Assembly: GCF_012927245.1 (NCBI RefSeq)
Contig: NZ_JABBGE010000001.1
Coordinates: 1,083,513 to 1,147,512, forward strand
DNA: 64,000 nucleotides
Direction: 5' to 3'
DNA from: Streptomyces sp. R302
Lineage (GTDB): Bacteria; Actinomycetota; Actinomycetes; Streptomycetales; Streptomycetaceae
Shown here: positions 16,334 through 24,622 of the stretch, piece by piece
Layout: every line of letters begins with the position of its first letter
Position numbering within the stretch: position 1 is the first letter of the stretch
Made by a program: the position numbers and the translations under genes
The notes under the pieces: generated by a model
What the model saw: the letters and a program-made list of their open reading frames with translations, nothing else
Database searches by the model: none
What the model was told of the DNA's origin: nothing

Positions 16334-17281
16334 TCAGCGAACGCCCGGACGGGAGCGCGCCGTACGGCCCGCCGGCTCTCCCTCCGTTCCCGCGCCCGGA
16401 CCGGGGGCAGGAGCCGGGACAGGGCCCGGGGCCGGGGTCGGGACAGGGGTCGGGACAGGGCCGCCCGGGGCCGGGGCCGGGCTCGCTCCCCGCAGCCGGG
16501 CCGCCGTCCCGTACAGCAGCAGCCCCGCGACGAGCCCCGCGCCCGCCCCGAAACAGGCGGTCGGGATGATGTCGAGCGGGGTCTCGATCCGGCCCCAGCC
16601 CCAGTACGCCGCCCAGCGCAGCACCCGGTGCGCGACCCCGGCGAGCACACACGCCCCCATCAGCAGCAGCGCCGCCCGCCGCTCCCGCCGCCCCGGCACC
16701 GGCACGGGCGCCTCCGCTCCGGCCGGCACCGACCGCAGCGCCCGGGCCGTGAACCGGACGAGGAGGGCGAGCGCCAGCGCCGAACCGCCGTACTGCGCGT
16801 ACAGGTAGACCGGGAAGCCGGCCACCACCTCCGCCAGGACGGGGACCGCCCGCGTCCCCCACCGGTCGAGGTGGGTGAAGGCGTCCCACACCACGTGCGT
16901 GACCGCGCCGAGCACCGCCGAGACGACGAACCAGGCGACGAGCCCGGCCGGCCTCCGCTCCCGCCACGGCCGGCCGCGCACCACCCCGTACACCGGGCCG
17001 CGCCACCGCCCCGGCAGCAGCCCCACCAGCGGCTCACGGACCGTCAGCCACAGCCCCACCAGGGCGGCGGTGATCAGCACGTCGACGGTGAGGACCCCGA
17101 CGGGGGAGTGGGTCACGTCCCCGAAGGCCATCGCCCCGGGCACCACCGTCGCCGCGAAGTAGGTGAGGTCGGGGGAGAAGCTGCCGGCGACGAGGGCGGA
17201 GGCGACGAGCGGACCCCGCGCGGTCCCGTCCCACCGCAGCCCCGGCAGGACGGCGGCGGCGTGGCTCAGGGTGAAGGGCAC
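16334..17281 (-). CDS. DUF4184 family membrane protein
   Basis: A 315-residue multi-pass membrane protein. The start 'PFTLSHAAAVLPGL' with 'GSFSPDLTYF' and 'THSPVGVLTVDVLI' is the DUF4184 signature; conserved His and Asp residues resemble metal-dependent membrane hydrolases, but no activity is known to me. About seven hydrophobic segments. I place the start at the GTG at 17281 because GGGAGG lies about six bases upstream; the longer open frame has no signal. The C-terminal 45 residues are a Pro/Ala/Gly repeat ('PVPTPVPTPAPGP'), probably a disordered cytoplasmic or extracellular tail. Confidence 0.85.
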   Translation of the reverse strand: MPFTLSHAAAVLPGLRWDGTARGPLVASALVAGSFSPDLTYFAATVVPGAMAFGDVTHSPVGVLTVDVLITAALVGLWLTVREPLVGLLPGRWRGPVYGVVRGRPWRERRPAGLVAWFVVSAVLGAVTHVVWDAFTHLDRWGTRAVPVLAEVVAGFPVYLYAQYGGSALALALLVRFTARALRSVPAGAEAPVPVPGRRERRAALLLMGACVLAGVAHRVLRWAAYWGWGRIETPLDIIPTACFGAGAGLVAGLLLYGTAARLRGASPAPAPGGPVPTPVPTPAPGPVPAPAPGPGAGTEGEPAGRTARSRPGVR

Positions 17282-17555
17282 GGAGCACCTCCCGGTCGTA
17301 CGGATGATCGGCCCGAGTGCAAGAGGTACCGGACGGCCCGGCCGGTTCCCGCACGCCCCACGGGCCTCACCCGCCTCACGCGTTCCGTTCTCCGGAGTGC
17401 GGACCTCCGTGTCCGGCCGCCGGGAGGCCAAGGGGTGACGAAAGCGTGAAACACGGTCAGGCCGAGGTGTTGTGTGCTAGGGACATCGCATAGGGTCGCC
17501 TGAGGCCGCGCGCGGGGAGCGTGCGGCCGCAGTCGAATGGGGAGGGAGTTCCGGA

Positions 17556-19466
17556 ATGGCAGCGCAATTCGGCCGCCGCCTGCGCAGGGGAGCCACGAGC
17601 GGCGCGATCGTCGCCGCCGCGGTCGCGGCGCTGGCCGCCTCGCAGGGCCCGGGGGCGATCCCGCCGCCGACCGACAACCTCAGCGGCGACACCGCCATCG
17701 GCGCAGGCGACGCCACGACCCCGCCCGGCGGCGGGGACGCCGGCGGCTCGGCGACCGGCGACTCGCCCTACTTCACCGACCTGCCGCCGCTGAACCCCCC
17801 GAAGGTGCCCGGAGTGGCGCCCACCGGACCCCAGGTGCCGATCGTCACCGGCCCCGCCGAGGCCGGCATACCCGCGACCGTCCTCGCCGCCTACCGGCGC
17901 GCCGAGGCCTCGATCCGCGCCTCCGACCCCTCCTGCAACCTGCCCTGGCAGCTCCTCGCCGGCATAGGCAAGGTCGAGTCCGGCCAGGCGAGCGGCGGCC
18001 GTGTCGACGGCAACGGCACCACCCTCACCCCGATCCTCGGCCCGGCCCTCGACGGCAACGGCTTCGCCCTCATCAAGGACACCGACCACGGCGCCTTCGA
18101 CGGCGACTCCACCCACGACCGGGCCGTCGGCCCCATGCAGTTCATCCCGTCCACCTGGGCCGTCTGGGGCCAGGACGCCAACGGCGACGGGAAGAAGGAC
18201 CCCCAGAACGTCTACGACGCCGCCCAGGCCGCGGGCATGTACCTGTGTGCCGGCGGCCGGAACCTGGCGATCAAGGCCGACCTCGACCGGGCGATCCTCA
18301 GCTACAACCGCTCCAGGGAGTACCTGACCACCGTCCTCCACTGGTTCGAGTACTACGGGCGCGGCGCCCACACCGTCCCGGACGGCACGGGCCGGCTCCC
18401 GGTCGACCGCAGCGACCGCCCGGACTCCGGCCGCTCCCCCTTCCCCGTCTCGCCGAGCTCGCCGGTCTCGCCGTCGCCGCGCCCGTCGCAGGACAGGCCG
18501 TCGCCGAAGCCCACCGACCCGGCCACGACCCCGCCGTCGAAGCCCGCGGAGCAGACCAAGCCGCCGACCGCGGACCCGAGCCGGCCGGACGTCGGCACGC
18601 CCGTCGAGGTCCCGCCGACCCTCAGGGTCTCCCGCCTCAAGGCCGGCACGGCGACCCTCACCGCGGTCACCGAAGGGCCCTTCGCCCAGGCCGCGTCCGT
18701 CACCGCCGTGGACGCCTCCGGCCGCCCGGTCGCCGGCGTCAGCGTCCGCTTCGTGCTCCCCGCCACCACCGACGCCCGCTTCCCCGCCGGCGCCACCACG
18801 GTCACCGTCACCTCGGACGCGCGGGGCGTCGCCACGGCGCCCGCCCTGCGCGCCGGCGAGAAGGCCGCGTCCTTCACGGTCCGCGCCACCGTCCCCGGAC
18901 GCCCCTCCCTGCCGGCCGCCGAGCTGAAGGCGACCGTCGAGGTCCGCAAGGCCGACGCCCTCACCCGGATCGGCGACACCGCCCTGACGGCCGAGACCGG
19001 CGCCGGCTACGCCGACGTCACCGTCGAGTCCCGTCTCGCCGACGCCCTCGCCCCGGGGGTGACCGTCACCGCCGTCGTCACCGACGCGGCCGACTCCGCC
19101 GAGCAGAGCGCCGACGGCCCGTCCTTCGGCGAGGACGCCGCGGGCAACCCGATCCGCACCCAGGTCCTGAAGACCGACGCCCAGGGCCGCCTGGTCGTCA
19201 AGGGCCTCGTGGCGGGCGAGAAGGCCGGCAGCTACATCCTGCTGCTCACCGCCCCCGGCGGCGGCACCGCGAAGCTGACGCTCACCGTCACCGCCCCGGC
19301 CCCCACGCCCACCACGCCGCCGTCGTCCCCGGACCCGACCGAGGAGCCGACCGAGGACCCGGAGCCGACCACCTCCACGTCCCCGTCGACGTCTCCGTCG
19401 ACCTCCCCGTCGACGTCCCCGTCCTCCACCACCTCGCCCTCCGCGAGCGCCTCGCCCTCCGCCTGA
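17556..19466 (+). CDS. Secreted lytic murein transglycosylase with Ig-like domains
   Basis: Cleaves peptidoglycan glycan strands outside the cell. 636 residues; a Sec-type signal in the first about 30 ('IVAAAVAALAAS'). The transglycosylase domain spans about 105-270: 'WQLLAGIGKVESGQ' carries catalytic Glu141, then 'GPMQFIPSTWAVWG' and 'ILSYNRSREYLTTVL', an MltB-like pattern. A Pro/Ser linker (about 280-345) leads to two Ig-like (Big_1 type) domains (about 350-455 and 460-545; 'TAVDASGRPVAGVSVRF' and 'TDAQGRLVVKG'), and the protein ends in a Ser/Thr/Pro tail. GGGAGGGAG lies eight bases before the ATG. The Ig-like domains probably bind or space the enzyme in the wall. Confidence 0.9.
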   Translation: MAAQFGRRLRRGATSGAIVAAAVAALAASQGPGAIPPPTDNLSGDTAIGAGDATTPPGGGDAGGSATGDSPYFTDLPPLNPPKVPGVAPTGPQVPIVTGPAEAGIPATVLAAYRRAEASIRASDPSCNLPWQLLAGIGKVESGQASGGRVDGNGTTLTPILGPALDGNGFALIKDTDHGAFDGDSTHDRAVGPMQFIPSTWAVWGQDANGDGKKDPQNVYDAAQAAGMYLCAGGRNLAIKADLDRAILSYNRSREYLTTVLHWFEYYGRGAHTVPDGTGRLPVDRSDRPDSGRSPFPVSPSSPVSPSPRPSQDRPSPKPTDPATTPPSKPAEQTKPPTADPSRPDVGTPVEVPPTLRVSRLKAGTATLTAVTEGPFAQAASVTAVDASGRPVAGVSVRFVLPATTDARFPAGATTVTVTSDARGVATAPALRAGEKAASFTVRATVPGRPSLPAAELKATVEVRKADALTRIGDTALTAETGAGYADVTVESRLADALAPGVTVTAVVTDAADSAEQSADGPSFGEDAAGNPIRTQVLKTDAQGRLVVKGLVAGEKAGSYILLLTAPGGGTAKLTLTVTAPAPTPTTPPSSPDPTEEPTEDPEPTTSTSPSTSPSTSPSTSPSSTTSPSASASPSA

Positions 19467-19482
19467 CCCGCACTCCTTCCTC

Positions 19483-19531
19483 CGCGCCGCCCCCGCCGTC
19501 CCCTCCCGGGACGCCGGGGGCGGCGCGCGTT
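19483..19531 (+). terminator. Terminator of the lytic transglycosylase gene
   Basis: A 20-bp stem with one mismatch (19483-19502 and 19508-19527) followed by CGTTT, 16 bases after the stop codon. Confidence 0.8.
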
Positions 19532-19628
19532 TCGGTTCGCCCCGCCGCGAGCTGTTCTCATCTCACGGCCGCGTTGCTACGGTGCCCACGCCCTGACGAC
19601 CCATCAGATCACTTGCCGGGAGGCCGAC

Positions 19629-19769
19629 ATGCGCGCCCTCGTCGCCGCGGCGATCGGACTCGTGCCCGTACTGCTCTTCGTCCTGCTCGTCTCCCTCGTC
19701 GATCTGCCGCCCGACGGCCCCACCTCGCCCAGACCCCTGCTCACCGCCGACCCCGGCCCCAAGAAGTAG
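19629..19769 (+). CDS. 46-residue single-pass membrane peptide
   Basis: A short frame with ATG at 19629, GGGAGG six bases upstream and a stop at 19767. Product: a hydrophobic segment 'ALVAAAIGLVPVLLFVLLVS' (about residues 3-22), then a Pro/Asp-rich polar tail ending 'DPGPKK'. It ends nine bases before the GTG of the DUF3068 gene, which has its own GGGAG, so the two are almost certainly one operon. I do not recognise a family. It is probably real because the ribosome site, codon pattern and single clean TM segment agree. Confidence 0.65.
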   Translation: MRALVAAAIGLVPVLLFVLLVSLVDLPPDGPTSPRPLLTADPGPKK

Positions 19770-19778
19770 GGAGCCCCC

Positions 19779-20810
19779 GTGCGCCGCCGAGCCAGCCTCG
19801 TCCTCCTCTCCTTCGCCGTCCTCTTCGCCGCCATGGCCCCCACCCTGCGCTGGTACGCCTTCCCCCGGCTGGCCAAGGTCCCGCCGAACCAGTACCAGGA
19901 GGTGGTCCTGGAGGCCCGCCCCGCCACCCTCCTCGACTACGGCACCCTGAAGTCCCGCGAGGTCGAGAAGATCACGATCGTCCAGACCCTCAAGGGCAAC
20001 GTCGAGGAGTCGAAGCGGATCGAGGCCGGCACCGACCGCGACGTCGTGGTCTGGGACTCCCTCTCCTACTTCATGGGACCCGACGGCGAGATGGTGTCCA
20101 AGATCCCCGAGCGGTACATCTTTGACGCCCACACCCAGGACCCGGTGAACGCCCCCGGCGAGTCGGTCGACGGCGACCCGGTCAAACGCGAGGGCATCGA
20201 GTTCAAATGGCCCTTCCTCACGGAGAAGCGCGACTACCTCTACTTCGACGCCCAGACCCGCACCGCCGCCCCCATCCACTACGCGGGCACCCGCACCTTC
20301 CGCGGCCTGGAGGTCTACTACTACGAGCAGACCATCCCCTGGACCCAGGTCCCGATGCCCAAGACCATGCCCGTCGACGGCATCACCCCCGAGCTCATCG
20401 CCTCCACCGGCCTCACCCGCTGGTACACCACGAAGCGCATGTTCTGGGTCGAGCCCGTCACCGGCGCCCCCGTCAACGGCGAGGAGATCCACAAGGAGGA
20501 GCTCCGCGGCGCCAAGGCCCTCATGGGCACCGACACCCTCACCGTCTTCGACGGCCACGTGAAGATGCGCGAGGACTACATCGCCGACACCGTCGAGCTG
20601 GTCTCCGCCAACCGCACCACCGTCCTCCTCCTCGTCTCCCGGCTCCCCTGGACCTTCACCCTCCTCGCCCTCCTCCTGTTCGCCCTCGCGCTCTGGCTGG
20701 AGCACCGCTCCCGCCGCCCCGCCTGCGGCGCCGCCCGGAAGCCGGCCCGGAAGCCGGCCCGGAAGCCGGACCCGAGGACCGCCCCCGCGCCGGTCACCCC
20801 TCCCGTCTGA
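19779..20810 (+). CDS. DUF3068 family (PorA-like) membrane protein
   Basis: A 343-residue protein with an N-terminal signal anchor ('LVLLSFAVLFAAMAPTLRWY'), a long extracellular domain (about 30-280) and a C-terminal TM ('FTLLALLLFALALWLEH'), the layout of DUF3068. The extracellular part includes 'RYIFDAHTQDPVNAPGES', 'GLEVYYYEQTIPWTQV' and 'GLTRWYTTKRMFWVEPVTG', which are typical. Some actinobacterial members are labelled PorA-like, but pore function is not shown by the sequence. The C-terminal tail has the tandem repeat 'KPARKPARKP', encoded by near-identical DNA copies. Its last 17 bases overlap the end of the convergent hrpB gene. Confidence 0.85.
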   Translation: MRRRASLVLLSFAVLFAAMAPTLRWYAFPRLAKVPPNQYQEVVLEARPATLLDYGTLKSREVEKITIVQTLKGNVEESKRIEAGTDRDVVVWDSLSYFMGPDGEMVSKIPERYIFDAHTQDPVNAPGESVDGDPVKREGIEFKWPFLTEKRDYLYFDAQTRTAAPIHYAGTRTFRGLEVYYYEQTIPWTQVPMPKTMPVDGITPELIASTGLTRWYTTKRMFWVEPVTGAPVNGEEIHKEELRGAKALMGTDTLTVFDGHVKMREDYIADTVELVSANRTTVLLLVSRLPWTFTLLALLLFALALWLEHRSRRPACGAARKPARKPARKPDPRTAPAPVTPPV

Positions 20811-23340
20811 GCCGCGCGCTCGTGTGCCGGGTCGCCACCGCCGCCGAAGGGTCCTCCGGCCACGGATGCCTGGGGTACCGCCCCCGCAGCTCCGCCCGCA
20901 CCTCCCGGTAGCCGTCCCGCCAGAACGAGGCCAGATCGGCGGTCACGGCCGCCGGCCGCCCGGCGGGGGAGAGCAGATGGACGAGGACCGGCACCCCCGC
21001 CACCCGAGGGGTCTCGGCGAGCCCGAACATCTCCTGGAGCTTCACCGCGAGCACCGGCCGCCCCTCCCCGTACGCCACCCGGATCCGCGAACCGCTCGGC
21101 ACCTCGATCCGCTCCGGCGCCAGCTCGTCAAGGCGCCCCGCCTCACCCGAGGCCCACGGCAGCAGCCGCCGCAGCGCCTCCCCGGCGTCGATCCGCCCCA
21201 GATCCGCCCGCCGCGCCGCCCGCGACAGCTCCGGCTCCAGCCACTCCTCGGCCCGCTCCACCAGCGCCTCCTCCGCCACGTCCGGCCACCCGCCGCCGAC
21301 CGCCCCGTGCAGGAACGCCAGCCGCTCCCGCAGCTCCACCGCCTCCCGCCCCCACCGCAGCAACCCCGTCCCCTCCCGCCGCAGGCCGTCGAGGAGCGCC
21401 TCCCGCACCAGCGCCGGATCCGCCCCCGCCCCCAGCGGCCGTACCGTCAGCTCCACCGCCCCGAGCCGCTCCACCGACCGCGCCACCACGTCGCCGTCCT
21501 CCCAGCGCACCTCCTCGCCCGACCGGAGCAGATGGCCCGCCGCCCGCCGCGCCACGGCCTCGTCCACCACCGCCGCGAGCCGCACCCGCGCCGTCGCGTC
21601 CCGGGCCGTCCGGTCCGCCACCGCCACCGCCAGCCACGGCGCCGACCGCAGCCCCGACCCCTCCGCGAGCCGCGCCCCGCTCCCGGACACCATCAGATGC
21701 CCGCCGCTCTCCCGCGCCCGCGCCACCCGCTCCGGGAACGCCAGCGCCGTCACCACCCCCGCCACCGCGTCCTCCCCGGCCACACCCCCCTTCCCGGCAC
21801 CGCCCTCCCCCTCCGAGGCCGCCGCCCGCTCAAGCCGCCGCACCTCCGCCCGCCACCGCGCCCCGTACGCGTCCCCGCCCCGACGGGCCTCCCGCCAGGC
21901 CGCCGCCAGATCGTCCCCGTACTCACGAGGCGGCTCCTCGCTCAGCAGCGCCACCACCTCGGCCGCCCGCCGAGCGCCCACCTCGGCCGACCCGTCGAGC
22001 AGCGCCCGCCCGAGCCGCGGATGCACCCCGAGCCGCGCCATCCGCACCCCGCGCCCGGTCGCCTTCCCCGCCCCGTCCACCGCCCCGATCGCCCCGAGCA
22101 CCGAACGCGCCGCCGCCAGCGCCCCGGCCGGCGGCGCGTCGAGCAGCGCCAGGCCCTCCGCCGTCGGATCGCCCCAGCAGGCGGCCCGCAGCGCGAAGCC
22201 CGCCAGGTCGGCGATCCGGATCTCCGGCGCCGGGAACCGCGCCCGTCCGCTCTCCTCCGCCTCCGACCAGCACCGGTACACCGTCCCCGGCGCCTCACGC
22301 CCCGAGCGCCCCGCCCGCTGCGTCGCCGCCGCGGCCGACACCGGCACCGTCGCCAGGGACCCCAGGCCCCGCGCATGGTCCATCCGCGGCTCCCGGGCGA
22401 GCCCCGCGTCCACCACGACCCGCACCCCCGGCACCGTGAGGCTCGACTCCGCCACCGACGTCGACAGCACCACCCGCCGCCGCCCACCGGGCCCCGCACC
22501 CCGCAGCACCGCGTCCTGCACCGACGCCGACGCCCGCCCGTGCAACTGGAGCACCTCGGCGTCCACCCCGCCGAGCAGCCCCGCCGTGCGCGCGATCTCC
22601 CCGGTGCCCGGCAGGAAACAGAGGACGTCGCCCTCGTGCCGCGCCAGCGCCTCCCGCACCGTCGCCGCCACGTGCCGCAGCAGCGCCGGATCCACCCAGG
22701 TGCCGTGCGCCGGCCGGATCCCCGCCGGCGGCGGCGCGTGGACCACCGTGAACCCGTGCCCCTCACCCTCGCTGCGCACCACCGGCGCGGGCCCGCCGCC
22801 CTCCTGGGAGGTCAGCAGCCGGGCCCAGGCCTCCGCGTCACTGGTCGCCGAGGCCGCGACGACCCCCAGCTCGGGCCGCAGCGCGGCCCGCACGTCCACC
22901 AGGAACGCGAGGGCCGTGTCGGCGTCCAGATGCCGCTCGTGGCACTCGTCGAGCAGCACCGCGTCCACCCCCGCGAGCTCCGGATCCCGCTGGAGCCGCT
23001 GGAGCAGCAGACCGGTCGTCACCACCTCGATCCGCGTCGAAGGCCCCGCCCGCCGCTCCCCGCGCACCGCGAAGCCGACCGTGCCGCCGACGTCCTCGCC
23101 CAGCAGCCAGGCCATCCGCCCGGCCGCCGCCCGCACCGCCATCCGGCGCGGCTCGGCCACCAGCACCCGCCGCCCCGGCCCGTCCCCTATCAGCCCCGCG
23201 AGCGCCAGCGGCACCAGCGTGGTCTTGCCGGTCCCGGGCGGCGCGTGCAGCACCGCCGTGCCGCGCCCTTCGAGCGCGGCCAGCAGCTCGGGAACGGCAT
23301 GGCGGACGGGAAGCAGATCGAGTACGTCGTTTCGGATCAC
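20794..23340 (-). CDS. hrpB: ATP-dependent RNA helicase HrpB
   Basis: DEAH-box helicase of the HrpB type, 848 residues. Motif I 'PPGTGKTTLVPLAL', motif II 'DECHER', motif III 'ASATSD', motif VI 'QRAGRSGR' and the HrpB-specific C-terminal region ('RIRVAYGEGRPVLAVKLQEMFG', 'LLSPAGRPAAVTADLASFW'). Cellular RNA target unknown; HrpB is non-essential in bacteria studied. The frame is open to 23400, but a terminator for the upstream gene lies at 23361-23397, so I place the start at the GTG at 23340 ('IRNDVLDLLPVRHAVPELL'). It lacks a strong ribosome site. Confidence 0.93.
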   Translation of the reverse strand: MIRNDVLDLLPVRHAVPELLAALEGRGTAVLHAPPGTGKTTLVPLALAGLIGDGPGRRVLVAEPRRMAVRAAAGRMAWLLGEDVGGTVGFAVRGERRAGPSTRIEVVTTGLLLQRLQRDPELAGVDAVLLDECHERHLDADTALAFLVDVRAALRPELGVVAASATSDAEAWARLLTSQEGGGPAPVVRSEGEGHGFTVVHAPPPAGIRPAHGTWVDPALLRHVAATVREALARHEGDVLCFLPGTGEIARTAGLLGGVDAEVLQLHGRASASVQDAVLRGAGPGGRRRVVLSTSVAESSLTVPGVRVVVDAGLAREPRMDHARGLGSLATVPVSAAAATQRAGRSGREAPGTVYRCWSEAEESGRARFPAPEIRIADLAGFALRAACWGDPTAEGLALLDAPPAGALAAARSVLGAIGAVDGAGKATGRGVRMARLGVHPRLGRALLDGSAEVGARRAAEVVALLSEEPPREYGDDLAAAWREARRGGDAYGARWRAEVRRLERAAASEGEGGAGKGGVAGEDAVAGVVTALAFPERVARARESGGHLMVSGSGARLAEGSGLRSAPWLAVAVADRTARDATARVRLAAVVDEAVARRAAGHLLRSGEEVRWEDGDVVARSVERLGAVELTVRPLGAGADPALVREALLDGLRREGTGLLRWGREAVELRERLAFLHGAVGGGWPDVAEEALVERAEEWLEPELSRAARRADLGRIDAGEALRRLLPWASGEAGRLDELAPERIEVPSGSRIRVAYGEGRPVLAVKLQEMFGLAETPRVAGVPVLVHLLSPAGRPAAVTADLASFWRDGYREVRAELRGRYPRHPWPEDPSAAVATRHTSARLRREG

Positions 23341-23360
23341 GCACTCAGTCTCGTACGCGA

Positions 23361-23397
23361 AAGAAAAAAGGCGGGCCCGGTTGTCCACAGGCCCGCC
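23361..23397 (-). terminator. Rho-independent terminator of the methyltransferase gene
   Basis: An 8-bp stem GGCGGGCC/GGCCCGCC (23370-23377 and 23390-23397) followed on the minus strand by TTTTTTCTTT. It lies between the methyltransferase stop and the hrpB start. Confidence 0.8.
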
Positions 23398-23437
23398 CAT
23401 AAGTACGACTATCCGTTTCGGGGTGGTCCTCGCCCGG

Positions 23438-24277
23438 TCAGTCGTCGCGCTCGCACACGAAGATCGCCGTGCCCGGGATCAGGTTCCCCCGCAGCGGGGA
23501 CCAGCCGCCCCACTCCTGACTGTTCCACTCCGGCCACTCCGGCTCGACCAGGTCCACCAGCCGGAAGCCGCCCGCCACCACGTCCCGCACCCGGTCGCCG
23601 AGCGTCCGGTGGTGCTCCACGTACACCGCCCGGCCCCGCTCGTCCTGCTCGACGTAGGGCGTGCGGTCGAAGTAGGACGCGGCGACCGACAGGCCCTCCG
23701 GCCCCGGCTCGTCCGGGAACGCCCAGCGGATCGGGTGGGTCACCGAGAACACCCAGCGCCCGCCCGGCCGCAGTACCCGGCGCACCTCCCGGAAGACCCG
23801 CACCGGATCGGCGACGAACGGCACCGCCCCGTACGCCGAGCACGCGAGGTCGAAGGAGCCGTCGCGGAAGGGCAGCGCCCCCGCGTCCGCCTCGACCAGC
23901 GGCACCTCCCCGCCGATCCGCAGGGCGTGCTGGAGCTGCCGGTGCGAGAGGTCGAGCGCCACCGGCCTGGCCCCCCGGGCCGCCAGCCATCGGGAGCACT
24001 GCGCGGCGCCGGCGCCGATCTCCAGGACGTCGAGCCCCTTCAGCCCCTCCGCCGGCCCGAGCAGTCCGGCCTCCGCCTCGTCGAGCCCCTCCGGACCCCA
24101 CACGAACCGGTCGTCGCCGAGGAAGGCGCCGTGGTCGGTCTGGTACTCGTCGGCGTTCCGGTCCCACCAGCCCCGGCTCGCCCGGCTGCTCTCCGCGTCG
24201 CCGGCGTCACGCCGGGTCGCCACCGCCTCGTCGTCGTCCGTCTCGAAGCGGTCGTCCTGTTCGTACTCTTGGTTCAT
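23438..24277 (-). CDS. Class I SAM-dependent methyltransferase
   Basis: 279 residues. SAM-binding motif I 'VLEIGAGAAQCSRWLAARG', acidic motif 'PVALDLSHRQL', motif 'EADAGALPFRDGSFDLACS' and 'EVRRVLRPGGRWVFSVTHP' give a Methyltransf_11-type fold. The first 40 residues are acidic and polar, probably disordered. Substrate unknown; the pattern around 'ASYFDRTPYVEQDERG' is shared by many uncharacterised actinobacterial small-molecule methyltransferases. It is transcribed divergently from rpsA and is followed by its own terminator, so it is probably monocistronic. Confidence 0.88.
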   Translation of the reverse strand: MNQEYEQDDRFETDDDEAVATRRDAGDAESSRASRGWWDRNADEYQTDHGAFLGDDRFVWGPEGLDEAEAGLLGPAEGLKGLDVLEIGAGAAQCSRWLAARGARPVALDLSHRQLQHALRIGGEVPLVEADAGALPFRDGSFDLACSAYGAVPFVADPVRVFREVRRVLRPGGRWVFSVTHPIRWAFPDEPGPEGLSVAASYFDRTPYVEQDERGRAVYVEHHRTLGDRVRDVVAGGFRLVDLVEPEWPEWNSQEWGGWSPLRGNLIPGTAIFVCERDD

Positions 24278-24622
24278 CTCGCCCGTCGATGTAGTTTGCG
24301 CTCAGTGCCGCGGAACGGCGGAGGCCCGCCGATGGCCCGCGGACGGACACGAGTTGTGCCGGGTTCGCGCACTTCCGTCCCGGCTGCGCGCTTCGCGCAT
24401 TGACCCTGTCCGGCCGCCCCCGTATGCTAAAGGTTGCGCTGCGGGCCTGCGCGCCTCAGACGGAGCAGGCCGCGCTCGCACCTGTTGCAGTCCCCTCGGT
24501 TTTCGAGGCGCCCCCGGTCTCCGGAAGGTGCTTCATCAGCTGTCCGGCTTCTTCAGTGCGATACGGGCTCTCGGCGTAGCAGTACCTACGACTTTCTGTC
24601 CGTAACCGGAGCCCTTTCCCAC
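24278..24622. other. Divergent control region and rpsA leader
   Basis: 345 bases between the methyltransferase and rpsA. A strong vegetative promoter for rpsA lies at 24400-24428. The remaining about 190 bases form an unusually long 5' leader for rpsA. I see no conserved small gene in it. On the methyltransferase side no clear promoter hexamers were found. Confidence 0.6.
24400..24428 (+). promoter_or_regulatory. HrdB-type promoter of rpsA
   Basis: TTGACC (24400-24405), 17 bases, TATGCT (24423-24428): near-consensus for the principal sigma factor. Predicted transcription start near 24435, giving a leader of about 188 bases. Confidence 0.8.

Noticed and set aside
13393..16650. Apparent N-terminal extension of the molybdopterin oxidoreductase
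   Set aside because: It is antisense to polA. A good ribosome site and the family N-terminus place the start at 13392, and a promoter lies just beyond.
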